Positions 17,802 to 25,239 of a stretch of 64,000 bases of DNA are shown here, piece after piece; position 1 is the stretch's first letter; each line of letters opens with the position of its first letter. Location: NCBI RefSeq assembly GCF_000758825.1, contig NZ_JRMX01000014.1, positions 267,069 through 331,068 on the forward strand. Reading direction: 5' to 3'. The notes below the pieces were generated by a model that was not told the origin of the DNA, ran no database searches, and saw only the letters and a program-made list of their open reading frames with translations. Source of the stretch: Arcanobacterium sp. S3PF19 (GTDB lineage: Bacteria > Actinomycetota > Actinomycetes > Actinomycetales > Actinomycetaceae). Position numbers and translations under genes: made by a program.

Positions 17802-18572
17802 ATGCGTGTTTTGTCTCTTGAAAAAGTAACACACCGCTACCGGACCCGCAGCGGCGAAGTAACGGCGCTGCGTGAGGTGGATTTGCGGATTGAAGCCCGT
17901 GAAAGTGTGGCTGTTTTGGGCCCTTCGGGCTGCGGAAAATCAACCCTGCTGCGGATTATCGACGGCCTTTTGCCGCCGACTTCGGGTACTGTGCGCGTGG
18001 ACGGCAGAAAACTGACCGCTCCCAGAGAGCGCACGGCTCTGATTCTTCAGGATCTGGGTCTGCTGCCGTGGAAAACCGTACTGGAAAATGCCTGCGTCGG
18101 GCAGGAGATAAGAGGAGTGCCGAAAGCCCGGGCCCGCGCCGCCGCGATGGAATTTCTGCATAAGGTGGAGCTGGAGCGCAGCGCGGACTTGTATCCGCAG
18201 GAGCTCTCCGGAGGCATGAGACAGCGTCTGGCAATTGCGCGGGCGATGATTTTGGGCTGTGACCTGCTTTTAATGGACGAGCCGCTGTCTGCCCTGGATG
18301 CGCTGCTGCGCGAAAGAATGCAGAGGCTTTTGCTCGATATGCAAAAGACATACGGATATGCGCAGGTGGTGGTGACGCATTCGATTGAGGAGGCTGCTCT
18401 GCTGGGCAAAAAAATTGTGGTGATGGCCGCCAATCCCGGGCGGATCGTCTCGGTTGTGGACAATCCGGGGCAGGGCGGGCAGGACTACCGCAACTCCGGG
18501 GAACTGTTTGAGATGACGAAGCTGTTGCGCGCCCTGCTGCGCCGGGCCCGGGAGGAGAAGCCCGGTGCATAG
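17802..18572 (+). CDS. ABC importer ATPase, nitrate/sulfonate/taurine (SsuB-like) class
   Basis: The 256-residue nucleotide-binding subunit has Walker A GPSGCGKSTLL, the Q-loop in LILQDLGLLPW, signature LSGGMRQRLAIARA, Walker B LLLMDEPLSALD and the switch His in VVVTHSIEEA. It energises the importer formed with the genes at 16746 and 18565. Its stop overlaps the permease start by eight bases. Confidence 0.92.
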   Translation: MRVLSLEKVTHRYRTRSGEVTALREVDLRIEARESVAVLGPSGCGKSTLLRIIDGLLPPTSGTVRVDGRKLTAPRERTALILQDLGLLPWKTVLENACVGQEIRGVPKARARAAAMEFLHKVELERSADLYPQELSGGMRQRLAIARAMILGCDLLLMDEPLSALDALLRERMQRLLLDMQKTYGYAQVVVTHSIEEAALLGKKIVVMAANPGRIVSVVDNPGQGGQDYRNSGELFEMTKLLRALLRRAREEKPGA

Positions 18573-19338
18573 AACACGGAAAAGAAAAATACGGAAAATA
18601 TATTCCCTGTGGGGCTACTGCGCCGCTCTGCTCCTGATTCTTTTGGGCTGGGAGGCAACGGCACTCGTTCTGCGTTCCCCGGCCGTGCCCGGTCCCTATA
18701 CCACTTTCACTGTGTTCTTCCTCCAATTTCCCGCACTTCTGCCGCAGTTTGCGGTTTCCTTTTACCGCGTGCTCTGTGCCCTGTGCCTGGGGACTGCCGC
18801 TGCTTTCCCCGTGGCGGTGACGCTTGCGCGCAGTGAAAAAGCGGATAGGGTGTTTGCCCCGTTTCTGTTTCTTACCTACCCGGTTCCGAAAGTCGTTCTG
18901 CTGCCCGTATTTCTGGTTCTGCTCGGCCTCGGTGACGCCGCAAAAATCGCGCTGATCGGCGTGACGGTGTTTTTCCAGGTAATGATGGCGATGAGGGACG
19001 CGGTGCGGCGCGTTCCGCACTCATATATTGATTCCGTGCGTTCCATGGGTGCCCGGAGGGCGGATATATACCGGCATGTTATTGTGCCGGCGGTATTGCC
19101 CGATTTATATGCGGCGCTGCGGATTGCCGGCGGAACGGGTGTGGCACTGCTGTTTATTGCCGAGTCGGTGGCGGGTACTTCCGGTCTGGGATATATGATC
19201 ATGAACGCCTGGAGCCTTGTGGATTATCCGAATATGTTTGCCGCAATCACGGCAATGGCGGTTTTGGGACTTGCCGTATATGAAATTATTTCTCTTTTGG
19301 AATATAAGACCTGCTCCTGGACGCGTGCGGGAAAATAG
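18565..19338 (+). CDS. ABC importer permease, SsuC-like
   Basis: The 257-residue inner-membrane subunit has about six hydrophobic segments and the BPD_transp_1 coupling loop (SYIDSVRSMGARRADIYRHVIVPAVLPDLYAALRI, with the EAA-type Gly). GTG start after GGAGGAGAA, inside the end of the ATPase gene, so translation is coupled. It completes a lipoprotein-ATPase-permease set transcribed from upstream of 16746. Confidence 0.88.
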   Translation: MHRTRKRKIRKIYSLWGYCAALLLILLGWEATALVLRSPAVPGPYTTFTVFFLQFPALLPQFAVSFYRVLCALCLGTAAAFPVAVTLARSEKADRVFAPFLFLTYPVPKVVLLPVFLVLLGLGDAAKIALIGVTVFFQVMMAMRDAVRRVPHSYIDSVRSMGARRADIYRHVIVPAVLPDLYAALRIAGGTGVALLFIAESVAGTSGLGYMIMNAWSLVDYPNMFAAITAMAVLGLAVYEIISLLEYKTCSWTRAGK

Positions 19339-19415
19339 TGCCGGACCCGGCGCACCCGGAAAACATAAAAGCCTGCTGTGGAAAGAATTTCTGCCGCGGA
19401 TAATTTTTCGGGATA

Positions 19416-20156
19416 ATGTGTTCCATGGGAAAAACACGGAGAAAAAGGATTATTTTGCTGTGCGCGGCCGTTCTTTTCCTCTGGCTGTCCGTTCCTGGGC
19501 TCGGTCCGGATATAGCCGGGTTGGAGGCCGAATACGGGTGGAAAGTCGGGGGAAATCTGCGCGCTCTTCTATCCGGTGCGCCGCCGGCGGAATTGCCCGA
19601 CACCCCCTCTGCCCGCCGGCTGGAACGGCTGGCTGTCCGCACAGATACCGGCTATCGGCATTACCGGCGGGAAGAATTCGGGCCGGCATGGGCAGACACC
19701 GACCGCAACGGGTGCGATACGCGAAACGATATTCTTGGGCGCGATCTGAAAAATCCCGTATTTAAGGCAAAAACACATCACTGCGTGGTACTCTCCGGCA
19801 CGCTGAACGATCCTTATACGGGAGAAACGATTGAATTTCGGCGGGGGAAAAATACATCGCAGAAAGTTCAGATAGATCATGTGGTTGCGCTCGCCGATGC
19901 ATGGCGCTCGGGTGCCTATCGGTGGACTGCCCGGGAGCGCGCCGAGTTTGCCAACGATACCGAAAATCTTCTTGCCGTAGACGGTCCGCAAAACGTTGCC
20001 AAAGGCGCGTCCGATATCAGTGAGTGGGTTCCCCCGAACAGCTCTTTTCGGTGCGCGTACGCAAAACAGCAGATTCTGGTGAAGAGCAAATGGAAGCTCA
20101 GTGTATCGGCCGCGGAAAAACGGGCATTTGGGCAGATACTGCGCCGCTGCCCGTAA
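19416..20156 (+). CDS. Secreted HNH nuclease-like protein (DUF1524/GmrSD C-terminal type)
   Basis: The 246-residue protein has an N-terminal basic-hydrophobic signal (RRKRIILLCAAVLFLWLSVPGLG). The HNH-type core follows: VQIDHVVALADAWRSGA, ENLLAVDGPQNVAKGASD with the Asn and Lys of the family, and EWVPPNSSFRCAYAKQQILVKSKW. DTDRNGCDTRNDIL precedes it. Such HNH family proteins are common secreted nucleases of actinobacteria and probably degrade extracellular DNA for nutrients or biofilm remodelling; that is inference. Starts at 19416 and 19425 are both possible. Its stop is only five bases from the end of the converging ligase gene. Confidence 0.82.
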   Translation: MCSMGKTRRKRIILLCAAVLFLWLSVPGLGPDIAGLEAEYGWKVGGNLRALLSGAPPAELPDTPSARRLERLAVRTDTGYRHYRREEFGPAWADTDRNGCDTRNDILGRDLKNPVFKAKTHHCVVLSGTLNDPYTGETIEFRRGKNTSQKVQIDHVVALADAWRSGAYRWTARERAEFANDTENLLAVDGPQNVAKGASDISEWVPPNSSFRCAYAKQQILVKSKWKLSVSAAEKRAFGQILRRCP

Positions 20157-20161
20157 CGAAC

Positions 20162-21370
20162 CTATCCGCGAACCATCTGCGCCAGTTCGGAACCCAGTTT
20201 CTTTCGGTGCGCGGTAATTCTTGCCCTGCGCAGCGCATCGGAATCCGCCGCGTAGTCAAGTGCGTTGCCCGTATTCCGATACCTTTCTTCGGCCCGGAAA
20301 TGAGCCAGATTCTCCCCATCCAGCAGCTTTTCGACGGATGCGCGGTCGGCTGTGATCCAGTTAAACGGCCTGCGTTTGATTTCGGGCAGATCCGCGCCCG
20401 CAAAATCGCGCACCGCCTGTTCAATGAAATTCACGCCGTTGAGGTTTGCGTAGTGGAAACTGCGCCCGAGACGCGTATTTAACTCCAGCATATACGGGCG
20501 GTCCGTGTGCGCGTCCACTTTGAAATCAAAATTGAAAAATCCGTAGTAGCCCAGTTTTTCCAGGGCGCGGGTGCACATTCCAAACAGATCGGAACGGTCG
20601 GTGTCGGTCAGAAGCAGATGATTGCCCACCCACATCGGGCGTTTGTCGGTAAGCACGCTGCGCGCCTGCACAAAAGTGCACTGTTGCGTGCGTCTGCTGC
20701 GATATCCGTTTACCGAATACTCCTGTTCGTTTGTGCCCGCAATATAGGTTTGGACCAGCATTTCCCCGGTGAACCCGCTGCGGAACACACTTCCGAGATA
20801 TGCGCGTGCCTCATTTGGGTCCGCGGCAAAAAATCCCTTGTGTTTGCCCGGAAAGTCAAAACGGTTAAATTCCCCGTAATTGGCCGCTTTCAGGAACAGG
20901 GCACCTTCTTCGGGGACGGCCCGGCAGTAGTTCTCTGCCGTGGCAACACCCGTCTTGGGCACGGCCACGCCGCACTCTTCCATCCGGGAATAGAAATAGT
21001 TTTTGTCTGCGAGAGCCGGCCCGAGTTTGGGATCAGGGTAGGGAAGCAGGGGCGTAAAATCCAAATTTTCGAGACAGGAGTAAAGAAGTTCCAGGTATTC
21101 TTCGGTGGGGCCGAAAATCATCACTTCGTCAATTTCATCGCGGTATTTTGCGTAGACCGAGTTGAGCAGTGCGCAAAATACATCCGGATCCGAGGAAAAC
21201 CGGGGATCGGTGTGCAGGTGGGCGATTGAAGTGCGGTAAAACGGGAGCAGCACGCCCGCCCCGCAAACCACGCACTTTTTTCCGAATGCCGCATGGTAGC
21301 TGCGTGCAATCGTATAGGAATTCTCGTCCGTGCCCAAAATAACCGGAAGAATTTTTTCCGCATCCGTCAT
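20162..21370 (-). CDS. ATP-grasp carboxylate-amine ligase, possible peptidoglycan bridge D-amino-acid ligase
   Basis: The 402-residue protein has an N-terminal nucleotide-binding-like domain (ILPVILGTDENSYTIARSYH), a central ATP-binding part (FLKAANYGEFNRFDFPGKHKGFF) and the metal-binding YMLELNTRLGRS of ATP-grasp enzymes. ATP-grasp ligases join a carboxylate to an amine through an acyl phosphate. Size and context match the D-aspartate ligase type (Aslfm) that adds a D-acidic residue to the peptidoglycan side chain. It follows a FemX/MurM-like gene by 19 bases and MurJ lies upstream, so a role in cross-bridge assembly is my inference. The ATG at 21370 has AAAGGTGG upstream and is preferred to the GTG nine bases earlier. 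Confidence 0.72.
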   Translation of the reverse strand: MTDAEKILPVILGTDENSYTIARSYHAAFGKKCVVCGAGVLLPFYRTSIAHLHTDPRFSSDPDVFCALLNSVYAKYRDEIDEVMIFGPTEEYLELLYSCLENLDFTPLLPYPDPKLGPALADKNYFYSRMEECGVAVPKTGVATAENYCRAVPEEGALFLKAANYGEFNRFDFPGKHKGFFAADPNEARAYLGSVFRSGFTGEMLVQTYIAGTNEQEYSVNGYRSRRTQQCTFVQARSVLTDKRPMWVGNHLLLTDTDRSDLFGMCTRALEKLGYYGFFNFDFKVDAHTDRPYMLELNTRLGRSFHYANLNGVNFIEQAVRDFAGADLPEIKRRPFNWITADRASVEKLLDGENLAHFRAEERYRNTGNALDYAADSDALRRARITAHRKKLGSELAQMVRG

Positions 21371-21389
21371 TTTTCCCACCTTTGCGTCT

Positions 21390-22403
21390 CTAGTGTGCCC
21401 GGGCTTTTGAGCGTCTGATAAACAGAGCGTATTTCTCTTCGTCCAACGGAATGTCCAGATTTCCGATCCAGTTCACAACGCCGTCGCCCGTAAATTTACG
21501 CTTGAAACGGTACAGACCGTCGTTTTCTTCGTCCGTGGAAAAAATACCGCCCATGTCGTAATAACGGTATCCGTGCTCAAAAGTGTATTTCAGTTCCTCA
21601 AAATTGATCTGGTAGCTTTGCCCGAGATTATATTCGTGGGTATCCGCGCCATACATCGAAAATGCCCGGTTGCCGTGCGTCACAAGCATGGATGTGGCGA
21701 CTGCCTCGCCTTCGTACATCGAAAAACTGAGCCGCACATTTCCCGGGAAGGCGTCGTAAAGACGCTCAAAATAGTCGTAGGGACGGTAAGTGATGCCGTG
21801 ATACTTATTCATTATTTCCAAAATGCGGTAAAACTCCGGCAGATCGCCGCGCCCGCCCACACGGTTGCTGATTCCCAGGCGGTAGGAGCGCCGGACCGTT
21901 TTTCGCGTATTGGTCGACAGCGAAGCCAGGATCTCCTCGGCATTTGCGAAACCGGACTCTGAAAAGTCCATAACCAGGCTTTGCAGCGGCTGGGAAGTGG
22001 ATCCGTGGTCTTTGCGGAACGTGTATCCGCAGCTGCGGTAAAGCTCTTCAATTTCGGGGTTCTCGGGAATTTCCGGATCCATGCGGAATAAAAATCCGTT
22101 CCGTGACCGGGCAAAATCACTGATTTCCCCCAGAAGTGCGCACACCGAAGCGGTATCGGAAAGATCGCATACCGGTCCGCGCGGAGCGTAGAAAAAACGT
22201 CCGCCGATATCTTTGTCCGCAATGGAAAGCACGGAAACCGCGGCAGTGACGCGGCCGTTTTCCTCGGTGTAAAAACAGTGGTGCTGCCAGCCCTTTTTCA
22301 CCTGTGCCCAGCCAAATGTCTGCATAAGTGAACCGTAGGGGGAAGAGTCGGTAAATTCGCGCAGTTCCCGGACTTTTTCTTTATCGTCAAAATTTAAAAG
22401 CAC
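21390..22403 (-). CDS. FemX/MurM-type peptidoglycan bridge aminoacyltransferase
   Basis: The 337-residue protein belongs to the FemABX family of GNAT-fold transferases that use aminoacyl-tRNA to add residues to the lipid II peptide. Features include QTFGWAQVKKGWQ, APRGPVCDL, a two-domain GNAT layout, and DMGGIFSTDEENDGLYRFKRKFTG near the C-terminus, all typical of the family. The GTG start at 22403 has no ribosome binding site but lies seven bases after an extended -10 TGaTATAAT, so the mRNA is probably leaderless; a frame extension to 22472 is therefore not used. It is followed at 19 bases by the ATP-grasp ligase. Confidence 0.85.
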   Translation of the reverse strand: MLLNFDDKEKVRELREFTDSSPYGSLMQTFGWAQVKKGWQHHCFYTEENGRVTAAVSVLSIADKDIGGRFFYAPRGPVCDLSDTASVCALLGEISDFARSRNGFLFRMDPEIPENPEIEELYRSCGYTFRKDHGSTSQPLQSLVMDFSESGFANAEEILASLSTNTRKTVRRSYRLGISNRVGGRGDLPEFYRILEIMNKYHGITYRPYDYFERLYDAFPGNVRLSFSMYEGEAVATSMLVTHGNRAFSMYGADTHEYNLGQSYQINFEELKYTFEHGYRYYDMGGIFSTDEENDGLYRFKRKFTGDGVVNWIGNLDIPLDEEKYALFIRRSKARAH

Positions 22404-22410
22404 GATGTTG

Positions 22411-22419
22411 ATTATATCA
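22411..22419 (-). promoter_or_regulatory. Extended -10 promoter of the femX-like gene (leaderless)
   Basis: Minus-strand TGATATAAT ends seven bases before the GTG start at 22403, which puts the transcription start at or next to the start codon. No convincing -35 is visible. Confidence 0.65.
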
Positions 22420-22517
22420 GGGAGGAGGGGAAACGGAATCTTTTCCTGTTTTCCGGTAAGCCGTGCGCGCACGGCCGGCGGCGTGTTTTGCCTCTTTGGC
22501 CCGCGCGAAAGAAGGCT

Positions 22518-24254
22518 TTATCTGATTTTCGCGGCTATTTTCTTCAGTCCCAGTTTGGAGGCGATCAGAGCCAGAGCCCGGATAATGGCGTCCAGCTCAC
22601 GTATTGCGAAAAGTTTCAGAAGCGCCAGGAATGCCGTTCCCATCAGCGGTGTAACCACCAAAATCACAATCACGGATCTGAAAAATCCGCCCTGCGTTAT
22701 GTGTGCGGCAAACACGTTTACCGCCGCGAAAAACGGAACGGTAATCAGCAGCGTGACGGCGAGCAGCTTCAGGTGTGTGCGCAGAATTTCTCGCCCGTGA
22801 ATTCTCTGCAGGAGTTTTCGGCAGCGGAGGAACAGAAGCGTTCCGCTGGTTGCCGTGGCAACGCTCATCACCGCGGCGATTGCGCTTACCGTATATACGG
22901 GAGGCAGCAGGGAGCACAGCAGATACCCTCCCGCCAGAATAAACTGCGCCGGCAGAGCCATAAAAAAAGCACCGCGCATATCGTTGAACGAATAGCATAC
23001 GCGGTTAAATACGATCGTCGCCCCGGCTCCGAGAAGAGTAAAGCTCATCGGGACCACCACAAACGCCAGAGAAACAATTTCATTTTGCGAACCGGCGGGC
23101 ACGAAAATCCGGGAAACGGGCATGGCGAGCACGGCAATTAGGGAAATTGCGAGGAAATTAAAGGCGGAGACGGTGTTTATCGTGGATGCCGCCTGCCGGC
23201 GCATCTGCACATAGTCGTGTTTCTGCGCGGCTTTGGCAAGCCGGGTGAACATGGCGGTGGCGATCGAAACGGTAATGAGCGATGTGGGAAGCTGGCAGAT
23301 GGAAAAAGAAACCGTATAGGCGGCATTTCCCGCAACCAAAGCGGTGTCTGTTCCCGCATCCAGCGCTTTCTGCGTGGCGCCCGAGGCAACATTTGTTTCC
23401 AAAGCCGTGGGGATAATGGAAATGAACGTGAGGAAAAGAACCCAGAGGGATGCCCTGCCCGCCGTGCCCAGACCGGAATTGCGCCATGCAAAATCGGGGC
23501 GGAAGCGGATTCCCACCAGATGCAGAAACCTGAAGAGAATCAGTGCCTGCGAAGCAACGCCCGCGGTGGAGAAAACTGCCAGAATCAGCCCGCGCGCGCC
23601 CTGCCATGCCTGCGGATTTCCGACGGTCTGCGCAGTGGCACGTCCGAAAAGCAGCAGCAGCAGCAAAAGGCCGGCGATTGCCACGACGTTGTTCAGCACG
23701 GGAGCCCACATGCCCGGGCCGAATTTTTCCCTTGCGTTCAGGATTTCCCCGAGTATTGCGTACAGGCCGTAAAAAAACAGCTGCGGCAGACACCAGTAAG
23801 TGAAAAATACCGTCATGGAGTACCACTGCGCGTCCATCGTGGAAGCAAAAGTTTTTACCACCAAAGGTGTGGCCAGTGTGAGCACGGCGGTGAGAACGCC
23901 CAAAACGGTAACGGAGAGCGTAAGAAGCTTGTTGATAAAGGCGCTGCCTCCGTCCGCACAGTTTTCGGATGCCTTCACGATGGAGGGAACCAGAACCGCG
24001 TTTATCAGTCCCCCTGCGATGGTTGCAAAAATAATATTGGGGAGTTTGTTTGCAATATCGAAGGAATTTGCAATCGGAGAGTTCAGGCCGAGCACCAGAG
24101 TCAGCAAAACCGGGGAGCGGATCATGCCCAGGATTCGTGAGGTGAATGTGCCGAGAAACATTACCAGCGATGAACTTACCACGGAAGAATGGGATGTTTT
24201 TTCCGTCTGTGCCTCCGCCGCGCGTGCGGAGTGTGCCGTTGAGTGCATCTTCAT
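22518..24254 (-). CDS. murJ: Lipid II flippase MurJ (MviN)
   Basis: The 578-residue polytopic protein has about 14 transmembrane segments of the MOP superfamily. It shows the MurJ signatures SRILGMIRSPVLLTLVLG, FDIANKLPNIIFATIAGGLINAVLVPSIV and ILNAREKFGPGMWAPVLNNVVAI. It flips lipid-linked peptidoglycan precursor across the membrane. The short cytoplasmic N-terminus (about 25 residues) precedes the first helix. It is listed from the ATG at 24254, six bases after a TAGACT hexamer with no ribosome binding site, which again suggests a leaderless start. The bridge-synthesis pair lies just downstream but has its own promoter. Confidence 0.92.
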   Translation of the reverse strand: MKMHSTAHSARAAEAQTEKTSHSSVVSSSLVMFLGTFTSRILGMIRSPVLLTLVLGLNSPIANSFDIANKLPNIIFATIAGGLINAVLVPSIVKASENCADGGSAFINKLLTLSVTVLGVLTAVLTLATPLVVKTFASTMDAQWYSMTVFFTYWCLPQLFFYGLYAILGEILNAREKFGPGMWAPVLNNVVAIAGLLLLLLLFGRATAQTVGNPQAWQGARGLILAVFSTAGVASQALILFRFLHLVGIRFRPDFAWRNSGLGTAGRASLWVLFLTFISIIPTALETNVASGATQKALDAGTDTALVAGNAAYTVSFSICQLPTSLITVSIATAMFTRLAKAAQKHDYVQMRRQAASTINTVSAFNFLAISLIAVLAMPVSRIFVPAGSQNEIVSLAFVVVPMSFTLLGAGATIVFNRVCYSFNDMRGAFFMALPAQFILAGGYLLCSLLPPVYTVSAIAAVMSVATATSGTLLFLRCRKLLQRIHGREILRTHLKLLAVTLLITVPFFAAVNVFAAHITQGGFFRSVIVILVVTPLMGTAFLALLKLFAIRELDAIIRALALIASKLGLKKIAAKIR

Positions 24255-24340
24255 AGCAGTAGTCTAAGCCATCGGCATGCTTTGCGTTAATATCTGCGGG
24301 CAGGTGTGAATGTGTCAATCGAAAGAAAAGAGCGTTGATG

Positions 24341-24372
24341 CGTGCCCGCCTTCCCCGCGGAAGGCGGGCACG
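24341..24372 (-). terminator. Hairpin terminator after the FMN reductase gene
   Basis: A perfect 14-bp stem (24341-24354 with 24359-24372) with a 4-base loop lies 17 bases past the reductase stop. On the minus strand it is followed by CTCTTTTCTTT. Confidence 0.75.
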
Positions 24373-24388
24373 CAGAAGAGATGCGGGG

Positions 24389-24946
24389 TTACTTTTCGAT
24401 CAGAGAGACGAAATTTTCAATATACCGGCGCAGGAACGCAACCGTGTCGGGTGCGCAGATTTTTCCGTTTTCGTCCAGCAGTTTGGGTGAGTGCCCAAGG
24501 AAAACTTCCGGCTGGCCGGGCAGGGGCATATCGAAATACGACAGTGCCAGACGCAGATTCTTCTGCGCGCTGTATCCGCCCATGCTGCCTACGGAATGGC
24601 TGACGATTCCGGCCGGCTTGTTTTTCCATGCCACATCGCTGTTTGGCTTCGAACCGATGTCAACGGCATTTTTCAGGCAGGCGGGAATGGTCCGGTTGTT
24701 TTCTGGGGTCACAAACAGAACTCCGCAGCAGGCTTTGATCGTTTCCCTAAATTCGCGGTATTCCTCCGGCAGGGGCATATCGGTTACTTCCGGATCGTCG
24801 TAATCAAAGCTGTAAAGCGGCAGACCGCCGATTTCCACTATTTTTGCCTCGTAGCCCGCAGGGAAATATTCTGCCAGGTTTTCCGCTATTTTACGCGCAT
24901 AAGATCCGCGTCGCAGGCTTCCTACAAGTATCGAAATTTTTTTCAT
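24389..24946 (-). CDS. NADPH-dependent FMN reductase family protein
   Basis: The 184-residue flavodoxin-fold protein has the FMN phosphate-binding loop GSLRRGSYARKIA at residues 8-20. FVTPENNRTIPACLKNAVDI is a variant of the family PEYNxSxPxxLKNAID motif, and GSMGGYSAQKNLRL follows. Members reduce FMN, quinones, azo compounds or metals using NAD(P)H. The frame is open further upstream but conserved sequence begins at the ATG at 24946 (MKKISILVGS), with GAAGAG upstream. It stands alone between MurJ and the first subtilase. Confidence 0.88.
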   Translation of the reverse strand: MKKISILVGSLRRGSYARKIAENLAEYFPAGYEAKIVEIGGLPLYSFDYDDPEVTDMPLPEEYREFRETIKACCGVLFVTPENNRTIPACLKNAVDIGSKPNSDVAWKNKPAGIVSHSVGSMGGYSAQKNLRLALSYFDMPLPGQPEVFLGHSPKLLDENGKICAPDTVAFLRRYIENFVSLIEK

Positions 24947-25239
24947 GTTCTGTAACTCTTCGTTCTCTCGCTTTTGTGCCGTTTTGCGGCGGCACGGTCT
25001 GTGTTCCGTCCGCATCTGCGGCCGGTGTGCGTATCGGCAAAGGAGACGCTCCTTTTGCGTCTTTTATTGTAACAGCTCAATTTTTCTTTTTCTTCCCGCG
25101 GGCGTTTCCGTTCCCGCGGGGCGCAGGTCTGTTTCCTAAATTGCCCTGACGTGCGGGTTTGGGGGTGTTCTCGCAGGTAAAATTATGTTAGGATACCCTT
25201 TGTCCGTATTTTTGTATTTGCAGCCTGTGGGGGTTATCT

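Noticed and set aside
25095..25120. Repeated CCCGCGGG palindromes upstream of the first subtilase
   Set aside because: Two copies 18 bases apart could pair, but they are simple GC palindromes with no T run or promoter match; no function can be supported.
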